A stretch of DNA of 64,000 nucleotides from Gerris lacustris (GCA_951217055.1 OX578278.1:35669188-35733187), one strand, 5' to 3'; counted from the first letter of the stretch, positions 22,096 through 34,175 are shown. The notes: generated by a model from the sequence alone, not told the origin. Numbers and translations are program-made.

Positions 22096-23698
22096 CATTA
22101 TTTAGAGTAGAAAGCTATGAACCTGCCATTTTTGTTGTGTTAAACGAATAATTTTGATAATATTTTAGACCTTCCGTTGAGGCTCCAAGATAAATTAAAG
22201 AGTATTAATGTTTGAGAGAGCTAGTATTAGATTATTTTCAAGCTCAGGCGGTAAGTGTTTAAACAGGAGGATAATGGTTAATCTTAGGTCTAAGGACCTA
22301 TTAAGATTGCGCTTCTAAACAGGAGTCTAGTACTAGATAAATAGGGCACAAGAGACCGAGGGTATTAATTCTCTCTCAGCTCCCCTACTTAAACTCATCA
22401 AGTTACTATCTCAGCCAGCTACAAGCAACCACCTATTTGGACTTAGCTATAAACTAGCCTTTAATCTGAATTACTATACCATTACATACATACTATAGAC
22501 AATATCACAACCTTTTAAATTGGTATGTAAGAAGTACCATTGAATATAATATTATTAAAAGTAGTATAAAGATAAACTTAATCAGTTTAGTACCAAATTA
22601 CAATAGCAGTTTGTAGTAGATCGGTGTCGGCCATTTTGATTGGTAATCAGTGATATGATACGTTGGTGATATGATATTGTATCGCATGCAACAGATATAT
22701 AACTAAATATTTATAAATACAAAATATCCAAGCCTTTATCGATCATTGGCTGAATTCTAGAGCATGTTGCGTTAACAAGTAGACCATGTTATTAAATAAA
22801 ATAAATTCGCGGATCGTCTCGAAATTAATAACTTGGTTTCCGGTAAAATGCGCAACACCGTGTTGCTTCCAGTAGTGGAAGCGAAACCAAGGATTCGCCG
22901 GAAGAAACTTCCATTTTGCCAGAAACCCATGTTTACATAATTTAATTAGTTTTTTTTTTTTGAGACATGGTAACTGCTGGGCTTGACAAAGACCGACTAT
23001 TTTTTTATTTTTAAATATTTCCTCCAACTCAATAATTATTACATATAGTTAATATTCTAGGCAAGGTTTGATATTATTACAAAAGATGTCAACCCACCGT
23101 AGTTACGATTCTAGCTTAATTCCCTAATCTAATAATCTGAGATCGTAATATTTCAACTGCTGGATATTGTAGGAACGTATTTTACTATTTCTAATTATTT
23201 TAGTATTTATAATTAAATTCTTATATTTGTAGGTTCCCTCAAATACAGCACTTAAAAAATAATTAAATTCTAATTAACTATAACATTAATATGTTAACCA
23301 ACCAGAGTCGTAAAAACACAGTTTTTTACTGTGTTACTGACAGATTTACTGAAAAAAAAAAAACGATCAAAAACTTGTTTGTCAATATGTTTGATCAAAC
23401 GTCTGACGCCTTGTGGTCACCATATCAAGCCATCCAACTCAAAAGGTTAACCAAACACCGTCAAACTTACTTGTCAGACTAGCTTGTCAAGCCAAGTTAG
23501 GCAAATAAGTGTATCTAATCCAGGCAGCAAATTTAACCATTACTTGACTGTATTTAGGCTGGAAAGTACTATTACGCTGATTTCTCATTAAAATATTAAA
23601 AACAGGAAGAAAAGTAATTAAAACTGTCAGGGAAATATTTCTCTGCCAAGGCAGGAAAAGTACAGTGTTTACCAGTGCGAGTCATAGCATCTGTTTTT
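22096..23698. other. interval with a small hairpin and an unidentified short frame
   Basis: A hairpin AATCTTAGGTC..GACCTATTAAGATT lies at about 22277-22307. A minus-strand frame (22743-23027, 94 codons) encodes a lysine-rich N-terminus and a central WFRFHYWKQHGVAHF segment that I do not recognise. Nothing shows that it is expressed. The rest is AT-rich. Confidence 0.45.
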
Positions 23699-24395
23699 AG
23701 GGTCCGTAGGCAAAACCAAGGACCCTTATATTTTCCTGCGTGTGTCTGTCCGGTCGCCTGCTCTCACGGCTACACCTTTCGTCCGATCACTTTGAAATTT
23801 GGCATGTATGTGTCTTGTACCTACCCACATATTTTAAAAATAAAGGGACTTAAAAAAAATATTTTCCAAAGAAAGTAGGGTAAAAAAATCAAGGGTTAAA
23901 TTTTTTGAATTTTTTTTCGACATCGTGAGGGGTATCATATGAAAGGGTACGTCGAGCTGATTACAAAAATATATAATTCTTTGGTTATAACTTTGATAGG
24001 GCGAGCGTAGGCAAGTTTGAAGTGGGTGTGAAACGTGTCCCCCCCTTCTATATCGCTTATGTGAAGTGCAAAAAATCTGAAAAAATTCCTGATTATTCTT
24101 CGACCAAAAGTAAAGATACCACTTGTTGGAAATTTCGAAAAAAATATTATTTTATTTTTTATTGATAAAATACGTTTTTTTTATAACCGTGGTCTTTTCG
24201 ATGTATTTATATGGTTGTAGTCCGGTTCAGTGGCAAACTAATACTTTAGAAAGAAGTTCGTTTATGTGTTTTGAGAATATCAGACCCATAGGATAGTTCA
24301 AAGTAAGCTTTTTAGCATTTTAAAAAACACCATCAATAGGGTACTACTTAAACTATACAGGGTTGCCTACGGACCCTCACTGTGTGCTAATTTTT
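23699..24395 (+). mobile_element. family B element, copy 1
   Basis: Begins TTTTTAGGGTCCGTAGGCAA and ends TTGCCTACGGACCCTCACTGTGTGCT, with inverted AGGGTCCGTAGGCAA blocks near both ends. It is similar over its whole length to the inverted copy at 61.36-62.05 kb. Internal landmarks are CTCACGGCTACACCTTTCGT, GGCATGTATGTGTCTTGTAC and CCCCCC followed by TATCGCTTATGTGAAGTGCA. There is no ORF. Both copies share flank-like sequence beyond the inverted blocks, so the true ends may lie outside them. Confidence 0.75.
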
Positions 24396-24520
24396 GTTTA
24401 TTAGTTTTATTTTTAATTTAGTTTTATTACAAAGCAATGCAATATTATTAATGAATTAATATGTTTACCTAAGCTTTCATTTTTTATCTATAGTCATTAT
24501 CTATAATCATCTTCTAATAG

Positions 24521-24727
24521 CGTGAGTAGATAAAAGATTGAATGCAACAAGGCAGCAAAGGAAACATTTCTGCCTTGTTTATTCATTGCCTGCCTCGGCA
24601 GCCAATTAGGTAAATTACCAGCCTCGGCAGTTAATTTGCGTAGCCTGTCCTCGCCTCCTGCTTGGAGGTTCTTGATCACTCGTCAAAAAAAAAAAAATGT
24701 TGCTGCCTAGTTACATAAATAACTGTT
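24521..24727 (-). mobile_element. family C element, copy 2
   Basis: Complement of the 6.7 kb copy: GCGTGAGTAGATAAAAG at one end, GCAGCAAAGGAAACATTTCTGCC inside, and TTGCTGCCTAGTTACATAAATA at the other. It carries a poly-A run of about 13 where copy 1 has none. Confidence 0.65.
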
Positions 24728-25046
24728 GACCGCGTATGTGGGCCTGGGCCTTAATAATTCATATAAATTAAACACCTAGCAACAATTCCAAAAAATACCT
24801 GAGAACAAAAATTTACAGTTACAAAGATACTTGAGATCACCAAATAGGGAAAATCTAAAACGATTTTATTATTTCGTAAATAAATATATTTAAATAGCAA
24901 GTTATTCACAAACAATATACAACCTACATATAAACTACCCAATTACTCAAATCCTAATCAACCTACACAAAAATATGATTTATATTATTACAAATAAACA
25001 ATAAAATATAACCGTTTAATTTAATAATTTATAGACACAAACATAG

Positions 25047-25120
<74 letters not shown>

Positions 25121-25639
25121 GAACTTGTTATTAAATAATATACCTTGTTATTAGATAACACGAAAGTATTATAAAAGTCAGAAATTAAATAAATGGTTCT
25201 GTCTGATGTCTCAGTCATTAAATAATATAGCTTAGAATCAGCTGATTTATTGTTTCTCATTAATAAAACAGATCCAGAAAGTAATTACTCTGGTATTACT
25301 AACATATATTGGTATTAATTACTTCTATATTCCAGAAACGTAAGGATAACAAGCCCACACATACGGGTATTTTTTTTTTTAAATCCTACATTATTTTGTA
25401 ATATATTTTTTACGTCTGCTCTAAAATATTTGAGACAACCAGTTTAAAATTAGAACATGGTAATTAGTTGTTACTGTGCACTTTAATGTTTTAATTAAAC
25501 AATGGTATTTGCTATTAATAAGCCTTCTGTATCTTATTATTTTACTGTGACATGCTGAAAAACTATAAGTGACTTATTTTAAATTTCAATTATTTTACTT
25601 ATGCAAATAACTTCGCAGAACAATAATATTATTAAGGTA
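24728..25639. other. AT-rich interval containing an (AT)n array
   Basis: A 70-bp AT array (25049-25118) creates a spurious Tyr-Ile-rich frame on the minus strand. Nothing else was recognised. Confidence 0.7.
25049..25118. repeat. (AT)n microsatellite
   Basis: Pure AT dinucleotide array. Confidence 0.95.
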
Positions 25640-25735
25640 GGGGTACAACCGGATAAGGAAAGTACCCCTCCGTCGGGAATCGAACCAAGGAACCCTGCGT
25701 TCCAACCACAAATCTCTAACTAAAATATGAAGTTT
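25640..25735 (-). repeat. tRNA-headed SINE-like repeat (S3)
   Basis: On the minus strand the A-box-like TAGAGATTTGTGG (complement of 25705-25717) and B-box GGTTCGATTCC (complement of 25676-25686) are correctly spaced. The 3' side, CGACGGAGGGGTACTTTCC, is not an acceptor stem. Confidence 0.6.
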
Positions 25736-26325
25736 AAATAAAAAAAGAAATTAAGACCACCAGAAACCTCTAGACTCAAGAACTTTGTTGGAAAAAGGGC
25801 GTTTAACCCTGTCTAATAACATAAATGATTTTGCCTCACAAGTTATTACTTCGTTAATTTTTTACGTTTGACATAAGGTTATGATGTGTAACCATTTACT
25901 TAGTTTTATCTGCACAGGAAATTATTTTTTAAAAAATACTTTTCCTACCTTTACCTTTGAGGAAACGTAAATTTATTATATTTTTGTATCTTAGCACGTC
26001 TAGAAAGAAATAAAGTAATAAATAGAGAATATTCTGTAATAAAAATTAAACAATTTAAGATTCCGTCCTTGGAATAATGGTTAGTTTTTAGGTAAAGACC
26101 TGATGTTGCTCTTGCCTTAAACCCCACGAAGTTTTCAAAATTATATCATGTGGGACGTTAAACGTTGTCTTATAGTCAGTGAATAAATTCTAAAAAAGTT
26201 ACATTTATTAATAGCGCCCACAAGCACTTGCATATCACATCGTTACGTCAGTCTAATCAAAACCACTTTATCTGAACACTTCAAATATTGAAAGAAAACT
26301 AAAATGAGAAACTGTCACTTTTAAA
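25736..26325. other. AT-rich interval, nothing recognised
   Basis: No family or coding sequence was recognised. Confidence 0.6.
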
Positions 26326-26925
26326 AGGGTGTCCCAAAATTAACGCAAGATTTGAATTTGCCGCTATTTGTGCAGTAAATTGTTGACAACCCTGAAAAAA
26401 AACAAAAAAACAATTCGACAGCTGAGAGTTTAGAGTTGGAAAAAAATGGAGTGTTACATGATACAGCAACGTATTTTTATTATTGATCGTGATTAAACAC
26501 GATACATTTATTTAAATTAATTTAACTTACTTAATTTATTTATTTAATTTAACCCCCTAGATCGTGTGATTTAACACCATTAGATTTCTAAAAAAATATT
26601 ATTAGATTTCTTTTTATAGGGTTATTTGAAGTCAAAGGCCCCACAACAAACAATGTCAATAAGCCCACAACCACCCGTGCATTACAGGAGGAAATTAAAC
26701 GCTGCATCAACGAAATTCAGCCACATTTATGCAAAATGGTCATGGAAAATATCGACAAAAGAGTGCATATATGCCAGCAAAGCTGAGGAGGTCATTGCCC
26801 GATGTGTTATTTCATAAATAACCCTATCCTATATGCGTTATGATTAAAAAAAAAAAAAAAAAAACTAAAGACTAAAAACTGTTTTCTTTTTAATTCAAAT
26901 CTTGCGTTAATTTTGTGACACCCTT
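26326..26925 (+). mobile_element. internally deleted mariner-type element, about 600 bp
   Basis: Terminal inverted repeats of about 32 bp read AGGGTGTCCCAAAATTAACG, then CAAGATTTGAATT, at the left. The right end is the complement with a G/C change at the eighth base. Flanks are T/A-rich (TTTTAAA on both sides), so the exact duplication is ambiguous. Inside are the first codons and the last ~85 codons of a transposase, joined by AT-rich filler. That is the classic result of an internal deletion. A poly-A run of about 18 lies at 26846. Confidence 0.85.
26446..26815 (+). pseudogene. transposase remnant, mariner-like (DUF4817/DDE_3 type), N- and C-termini only
   Basis: An ATG at 26446 opens with MECYMIQQRIFIIDRD and a stop. 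This resembles the start of the insect mariner-like transposases that begin with an 'M...T..QR.FI...Y' helix. From 26556 the frame reads PRSCDLTPLDF, the conserved segment before the third catalytic acidic residue. After a frameshifting insertion it reads NKPTTTRALQEEIKRCINEI, then CKMVMENIDKRVHICQQS, a stop, and GGH, which is the usual C-terminus. The region encoding the first two catalytic aspartates is deleted, and there are at least two stops and two frameshifts. It cannot encode an active enzyme. Confidence 0.8.
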
Positions 26926-28977
26926 TAAAATACACATAACAGAAGATAAGAAATAGAAAGAACTGATAATAAAAATTAATTCGCGTAGGCAATTCAATTA
27001 TTCCAGATTTCCCTGAACAGGTCGTGTCACTGATTTTGCAAAACAGTAACACTGATTCCCCCCCTCTGACGATTCGAAACCACAGCAAGAATCATTCTCA
27101 AGTAATTTGTGTAGAGGTGGTTAAAAACTTATCGAGAATCAGTATTGACAACTTTATTCACCCACTAATTGCTTCATCACATCAGTTCTACTTAGCTTCA
27201 CTCATGCAGATTTAGCTTTACTTCATCCTTCGAAAACATACATACTGATTTGGCAATGATGGCGCCCGCTTTTACTGTAGCGATGTTTAATGGTGGCAAG
27301 AAAAGTCAAGTTGTAATAAATTAGATTTAGCTAATTTTCATACTTTTAGAACATACGCTGTTTTATAAACCGATTAATGTACAATCACCGAATTAAGGAC
27401 AAGCATAAGCTATTATAATTAATTAGTGCGGTGTTCTTTTATAATTAATTTGATTATTAAGAAAAAATTATTAGTATTAAATATATTAAATTAAACTTTA
27501 CGACAGGTCCTTTGGTCTTAAGTTAAACTAGTTTAAAGCGTATCACAAGTTTCGAGGAAAATACAAGTTTTTTAAACCCTCCTCGACCGTCTTCCTAAGA
27601 AAACTAATAATTACATTGATGGGTTTGAACAAAAGTTAAATTAATTTATGTTGATGATGTTAAAGGTTGTAAAATGAAAGTAAAAGAAGAATTTTAAAGA
27701 AGGAAAAGCTCTCGAGGAATAGGATGAACTTTGCTAACATCCTAGAGCTCAAGCTAAGCTCGGCAACTCGAGTTCCTGTAGGTTTCAAGTCAATACTTCA
27801 TTAACAGCTTTCCTCCGGACGGGGTGGCAACCAACTTTTCTTTTTCACCTCCGGTAGGGTTTTGAGGAGGAGAAGTTACCTTTAAATCACTTTAGAAAGA
27901 GGAGGAAAGGGGCAGCTCCTGTCGGACGCCTTTTTAAAACTCCGCAAAGGGGGAGGGGTCCGGCACCCTTCAGGGAAAGTCAATTCCGAGTAATTAATTT
28001 GAGGCTTAGAAAATAGGTGAGAGGTAGAAAAGGGATAAGGTGCCCTAACCGACTAATGGATATCGCTAAAATAGCCCGGTAAATAACCGACTGAAGTTTA
28101 TCGAGTCCTAAAAAAAAAAAAAAAAATCCGGGTACGAAAAAAGTGAAGAAAAGAACACACCTGGTTTGTTATTTCAAGATCCTAAAAAAACCTTTAACTG
28201 TTTTTCCAAATTATAAATGAAAAAAAGTGAACGAATCTAAAAAAAAAAAAAAAAAAAAATAGTGGATAAACACAGTAGAAACACGAGTGTTTTGACTATG
28301 AAACTAAAAATAAACTTGGGCAAGTGGAGGAAGAAAGGAACTGAAACTCGGTCAGGACCTCTGAATAAAGATTTCCTCAACCACTCTCCTTTCTCAAGCC
28401 TTTTTAATTAAAACCTGGGCCAAAGAGTCCTTACCGACGTTGGACAGTCTGTTTAAATTCTCTTTCTGGACCAAACCAATGTTGAGAACATAAACACGAA
28501 ATAAATCACTGTCAATGAAAGCCCTACTCTCTTTAGTCCTGCCCTATTCAGTCAACCGGAAAAGTTTTAAATCAAAAGAGTTTGAAAACATGTTGATCAA
28601 ATTTAAAATCTATTTCCTTCCATCGTTCTTTTTGACCAGTAGAGTTTCTTTTGATTTTAGTTTTGATTACATTGATAAATAAAAGGAAAACTTTCGTCGA
28701 TTCACTAATTATTTGTTTTTAAGAGTCATTGAAGGTTTTAATAAAAAGGGAAATTTTGTTTCAAAGTAATAAAGTATCTAGTCTTATAAGCTTTAGATCC
28801 TTTTGATGGGTGTTTCCACAGTAAAAGTTATTTAGAAATACATAGTTTAAACTAATTACAACATTAGTCGCGCTAAGTCGATGTTAAGCTTTATTTGCGC
28901 CATCGCAATGCATTATGATGTGAAACACGATCATGAGAAAATAAAAAACTATAATGGATATTAAACTAAATACAATG
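26926..28977. other. interval with a GC-richer patch, nothing identified
   Basis: A purine-rich, relatively GC-rich patch spans about 27690-28450. It contains two long A-runs (about 28110 and 28240) and no long ORF. It could be a non-coding exon, a regulatory region or an old repeat. I cannot decide. Confidence 0.4.
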
Positions 28978-29360
28978 AGCTAGTTATAGTTCAGTTGGTC
29001 AACTCACCTGCTTAAAAACGTTGAAGGTTATATGAGTACGAGATCAAAGAATAAATACCTACTCAAAGGTTAACTTCGATTTTTAGTTTTACCAGCATCG
29101 ACAATATTTCTACAAAAGTCTCTCTTTTAACATTATATATTAAAGTGGCCCAAAACGAAACCTCAAAACAACAACCTCCAACTAAATAAGCGTTAGCTAA
29201 CCAAGTTAGCATGTCGTCAAGTATTCGGGGTTTTAACACATCATATAATAAAGTATGTAATAATAATAGAATGTCTGACGAATGGCGTATTTCGGTAAAA
29301 TATAAAATCAATGAGTGACATAAACACCTACATAATGGTACATTTCCACATTTGAACACT
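28978..29360 (+). repeat. tRNA-headed SINE-like repeat (S4)
   Basis: A-box TAGTTCAGTTGG (28987-28998) is a near-perfect tRNA type. A degenerate B-box (GAGTACGAGATC, 29034-29045) follows. The body may extend to AATGAGTGACATAAACACC at about 29333. The minus-strand frame across the body (98 codons) is a by-product. Confidence 0.5.
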
Positions 29361-29732
29361 AATAGTATACCTATATATATAATTTATTTATCAATATATC
29401 CTGTAGCATACCTAACCATATCCAACGACCACTATTTATATTGCATAAATAATTGTAATTATTAGTTGTAGCTATTAATATTGTAATATTAATAACTATT
29501 TATTGGAAACATTTGTATCTTTACATAATATGTTTTCAAAGTAAAATATTTCAACCTATTCACAAATAATTCCCTAATCAGCCGTAGACTATGGTAACAC
29601 TTAGCTTGAGTTAGGTATTTTTTATTTATTTTTTTTTTTAAATAATTTATATAAACTTATTAATAGAATCAACAGAATAATAGTAACATTAACAAATAAA
29701 CTTTAAGATATTAACTAACATTTTAATTGTTA
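29361..29732. other. AT-rich interval, nothing recognised
   Basis: No feature. Confidence 0.6.
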
Positions 29733-30012
29733 GGGTTCTGTAGATACTTCTCAAAACCCTTATGCCGAGGGTGATGTGTCCGTCTGTCCGTCGCTCTTTG
29801 GTTCATAGGGCCCGAACCGTTTAAACGAAAGTGCTGAAATTTGAAACACTGGTGCAACTTTTTGACCCAACCACAGGAAAAATATACAGAAGTTCAAAAT
29901 TAAATATGCGCATGCGCAATTCGCAAAAATGTGGTAAACTCAAAAATTTATATTTTTTTTAATTTGCGAGGGGGGTATCAAGAGTAGGAAGTAGGGGCTG
30001 AAGAGTAGGACG

Positions 30013-30078
<66 letters not shown>

Positions 30079-30780
30079 TTTTTTAATTTTTCCTTCCTCA
30101 TTGGGTAAAAAAAATCAAAATATACTTTAAAAAAATTCCCCCCCCCCCCCCTCAACCACTATATAACGGCAGGTCCTAAAATTTCGAAAAAATTCATGCT
30201 AATGCCTTATTGTGGGGCAATAAAAATTCCGGGAGTACATCCCAAATTTAAAAAAAATTGCCAATTTTAGGCGCGAAAATTTGAGTGCGCCCAAAATTTT
30301 GTATTTTAAATTTTGAGTTGGGTATCAAATGAAAGCTGCTGAAGCGTAGGACACAAATATATATATGCTTTTTAAATGATGCATTCCTTATTGGGTAAAA
30401 AAATATATCCAAAAAATCCCCCCCCCCAACCACTATATAACGACTGGTCCTAAAATTTCGAAATAATTCATGCTAATACCTTATTGTGGGGCGATGAAAA
30501 TTCCGGAATTTTATTCCCAGTTTTTAAAAATTAACAATTTTGTGCGCGCAAATTTGAAATGCGCCCAAATTATATTTTTTTTAAATTTTGAGTGGGGTAT
30601 CAAATGAAAGCTGCTGAAGAGTAGGATACAAATATATTTTTCTTATTTTTCTTTCTTTAATGGTTTATAAGTCAAAATATACCCCCAAAAACTATATAAC
30701 GGCTGGTCCTAAAATGTCGAAATTACTCATGCTAATACCTTACTGTGGGGCGATAAAAATTTCCTCAAGAATGTAATTTA
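29733..30780 (+). repeat. family B-like element with a 275-bp tandem array
   Basis: Starts TTAGGGTTCTGTAGATACTT, a diverged family-B start, with GTCCGTCTGTCCGTCGCTC as in family B. From about 29950 a unit of about 275 bp repeats nearly three times. Landmarks are GGGTATCAAATGAAAGCTGC (about 30319 and 30596), ACTATATAACGGCTGGTCCT (about 30158, 30432 and 30697) and CATGCTAATACCTTA. Each unit has a C-run at the same place (about 15, 9 and 5 C). The (AT)n array at 30016-30075 lies in the first unit. Confidence 0.8.
30016..30075. repeat. (AT)n microsatellite
   Basis: Sixty bases of pure AT. The matching position in the second tandem unit has only a short ATATATAT tract. Confidence 0.95.
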
Positions 30781-30794
30781 TCTTTTCGTTATTA

Positions 30795-30900
30795 CCGATA
30801 AAAAACATTGTGACCCCCCGGGGGAATGAACCCGGGACCCTCGAGATCGAAGAAAAAAAAATCATTATTTCATAACGGATATGCTTAATCATCTACAAAT
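30795..30900 (-). repeat. possible tRNA-like SINE head (S8)
   Basis: Minus-strand GGTCCCGGGTTCATTCCCCC resembles a T-arm with B-box. An A-run and a weak A-box-like region follow at the expected side. It is degenerate. Confidence 0.35.
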
Positions 30901-31470
30901 CCCTAAAAAGTACTTGGATGCAAGTACTACCCTGTGATTTTTTTCTTTTAGATTGAAAACTTTTTTCTTTCTGTTTAAAGTTAATTTACAGTACATAAAA
31001 TTAAATAAATATAACCCTTTTAAATAATGTCCGTCCTGATTTAGGACGGACAGAGTTAAGAGAGGACTCCTGAATATATAAAATCCACTTCTTCTATCCT
31101 TGATTCTTGAAAAATAATTTGGTAAGCGTAATAATTTGGTTTTTCTTGGATTAATTTTGAGATCAATATCTGCATCATAGACTAGATTCTTAAGCATATT
31201 TTAAACTTGTCTTTCATTAGTTCCTATAAGGACCACATCATCGGCAAATATTATTCTGATTAATCTTTCTCCATTTATCTTGATTCCATGTTCGTCCTAT
31301 TTCAATTTCTTGAAACATTCATCCAAAGTTGCTCCGAAAACCTTTGCAGATGGAACGTCACCTTGACTTGTGCCTTATAATGGATTTTTTTACCAATGTT
31401 TAATAATATTTCAGCTTTTCTATTGGTGGTATCAATGATATCTATACATTTGGGCTTTAAAGGTGATATT
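30890..31470 (-). pseudogene. LINE reverse transcriptase relic, RTE-like
   Basis: On the minus strand, successive blocks of a non-LTR reverse transcriptase are readable. CIDIIDTTNRKAEILLNIG (about 31450-31390) is followed after a frameshift near 31370 by QGDVPSAKVFGATLDECF. Then come a stop at 31297-31299, HGIKINGERLIRIIFADDVV with the catalytic FADD at 31237-31248, LIGTNERQV, another stop, and NMLKNLV..DLKINPRKTK (31197-31135). The QGD and FADD motifs and the 'LEDVF-like..GI.I.G..L..L.FADD' layout suggest the RTE clade. The endonuclease and fingers are missing. It is dead, with two stops and at least one frameshift. Similarity fades beyond about 31100. Confidence 0.8.
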
Positions 31471-33692
31471 AAATGAAAAAAAAAAAAAAAATATGTTAAG
31501 GACATGGGAGATGAAAAAGGCAAATTGTAAGTTTGGTTGAGATATTATAATAGTTTACCTAAGCGCAAATTTCTAGTCTCAATAAAGAACTCAAACAACA
31601 CCGACTAAATATATAAATATATATACATATATGACAATTACGTTTTCGTTGTGCCACGTTCATAATATCTGTACGCCCTATTATAAGTGTTCTCGAGATC
31701 TTAAAAAGAAATTAATATAAAAATAGGAATATAATTTAATAATATTAGATAATTAAGAAACTATTAAGCTTATTTTTACGGGCTCCAAAGTCAGAGAACT
31801 GACTCATGTTGTCATTTCAATGCAGTCAAGCTACATATTATAAGATTCAGGAAGGTTACTTCCGCAACTTATTTGTATGCATTCGTCGTTCCATCTCGAT
31901 CATCTTCATGGCCTACGCGTGCCACAGTTCACCAACCTCTGCATTATACTTTCTTTTGCTCACCTTCTCACCTTTATTAAAGCTAAACCATTATCCTTCA
32001 AGTTTCCTCATTATCTCTTCCTTTCATAGTTATTATTCCACTGTTAAGAGATGGCTCCTTGCGTCTCAAGTTTTAGTAGACTTTGTTAAAGAATCTCTGA
32101 TCTTTGATCAGATTTAATAAGACAGCCCGCTGGAGCTAATTTTGATAAGAGCATGGCTAAAAGCACTTATCATATTATTATACCTTAAAATAATTATTTT
32201 TGATTGTTGTACTGATTAGATAATTTGTACTCACTACAATTGTTCTTGCGTTCTTAATTATTTTTTTTCAACCACTCCAGAGAAAGCTATAATAGAGATT
32301 TGATATGAAGTTCTATGTATATTAAGGGGTAAAAGTTAACAGTTACTATAATTAGCGCTGCTCCTTCCTTAAAGAGTATAGTCTTAAGATGTGCCAAGCA
32401 TTGAGAGCGAAACGGTTAGAAATCTGTATAAACTCCAACCAGGCAAGCCTAATTAATACAGTTTTAAATTATTTGACATTTTGAAATTATAATAAAAGAG
32501 TTTTTAGTATCAAATAATAAAACATTTTATTGCATGTAAGTACTCTTGTATTTTTTTCAGCTGTACAATTTGTTTATGAGGAAAACATAAATCATAAAAA
32601 GAAAAAAAAATCAAAATAATAAGTCACTTGGAAAATTCCCAACGAATAAAAACTAATCTTATATTCAATTCATGTAAAACTCAATAGAAGATTAAACTTA
32701 ATCAAATTATTTTCAAGGGATAACTCATACTCGTTCAGGCCTCATTTAACTTTTTAACGGATTATGACATATATAACCTTATTTTTTACTTTAAATCAGC
32801 AATCCAAGAAATAATCCTTCACGGGGAAATTTTAGCCAAGATGTTTTCTCTCTGTAACCAGTGTTAAAATGATATCAGTTTATTGGTTTCACAGCAAAAC
32901 TAAAAGATTCCTAAATTTTCTCTTAATATTTTCTAAATTCCTTTTAAACGTGTCCCAAGAGGTTTAATAAACGTTACTACACACATTTATTCATTGAATT
33001 TATCATTTCTGACAACTTTGAACTCAATATCAGATGACTGAGATCTACAGTAGAAACATGTAGTCGGCGAGAGAAAGCACGTCGCATCGAGATTAAGAAG
33101 GTTCCCACCGAACATAATCTAATGTCCTATTTCTGTGTTTCAGTTGAGGTAGAAGGCAAGATTTGATTAGTTGTAAAGCGTCATAATCTGTGAGAAGTAT
33201 CAGGTGTTGAAGAAGAGAATCTAGATCACAAGAGTTAAGGGTTGCATTGTAATGAATCTTAACACCGTACTAAATTAAGAAAGCTCTTTTAACTTTGCTC
33301 TTTCCAAGTAACTCATTTTCTTATCTTTACTTACAAATGTTTTACAAGTTAAGAATTTAAATAGAAATCAACAGCGTTTTAGTTACGTTTATCGCAGAGT
33401 ACCTGAAACGACGAGTTCCTTTAAATTCATCACGTTTTTTCACCGAAGAATGTCTTACTAACACCGAATCAAGCGAAATTTCTGAAATTTTAATAATTAC
33501 TGGTTGATCGCCCACTACATTGATAACAAACTAATAATGTAACCATACGTATAGTAACATATAAGGTAATAGATACCTTATAATTGGTATAAGCTTCATC
33601 CTATTGGTAAATGAGAATAAACTATATCCCATTCAATATTAGTATCTCTTGTACCAATATATGTACTAATAAAAGAATCAATACAAAATAAA
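31471..33692. other. AT-rich interval, nothing recognised
   Basis: A plus-strand frame at 31806-32117 (103 codons) has a hydrophobic Ser/Leu-rich middle but no recognisable domain, and its context gives no support. The rest shows nothing. Confidence 0.5.
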
Positions 33693-34175
33693 TAGACTGC
33701 CAATTAGTGTGGCACATAGCTTCCTCGCATCCTGTCATGTACTTTAGTGTTATATTAACATTAACATTATTGTTATATTGTTTATTGTATACAAACTATT
33801 AATATAGTTTTAGCTGTGTCGCAGTTGGTTATAAAAATGTTTGTCTCATTGAATAGACGAAGTTAGATTGTTTTCCCGTCTTAAAATTCCCATTTTAAAT
33901 TTGACGTTGTCTAACAAACTCGTCCTGGGTATTGGTAAAACAAACATCTACCCAATTTCATCAAAATCGGTCGACATTTACTCAAGTTATCTTCACACGT
34001 TTCAGGATTCGCGGACACACAGACCGACAGATAGACAGAAACGAGACAAAAAATGTTCCCTGATGTCTGAAACGGATTTCTGTCTAGGAATTTTTAAAAT
34101 CGGAGACAAACATTTTTTTCGTTCTCAAAAGTGAACACGATGCTTCCGTTACCTTCGGTAAGCTCGGAAGCAATT
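33693..34175 (+). repeat. family A, most complete short copy
   Basis: This is the best reference copy for the family. The leader is TAGACTGCCAATTAGTGTGG then CACATAGCTTCCTCGCATCC. Central motifs are TCCTGGGTATTGGTAAAAC, TTTCATCAAAATCGGTCGAC and ACTCAAGTTATC. After them come GACCGACAGATAGACAGA, GATGTCTGAAACGGATTTCT and AAAATCGGAGAC. The 3' end is a hairpin, GCTTCCGTTACC-TTC-GGTAAGCTCGGAAGC (34142-34171). CACATAGCTTCC occurs at the start and a close version immediately before the hairpin in other copies. There is no ORF, no TIR and no poly-A tail. The family is unknown to me. Confidence 0.8.

Noticed and set aside
23699..24377. Simple TIR transposon ending exactly at the AGGGTCCGTAGGCAA repeats
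   Set aside because: Both copies share sequence beyond these repeats on both sides and no target duplication is visible, so I left the class open.
25021..25260. 79-codon frame rich in Tyr-Ile repeats
   Set aside because: It is the translation of an (AT)n microsatellite. The same applies to 9741-10010 and 29940-30155.
26626..26817. 63-codon plus-strand frame inside the mariner relic
   Set aside because: It is the wrong frame. The transposase similarity is in the neighbouring frame, with a stop and frameshifts.
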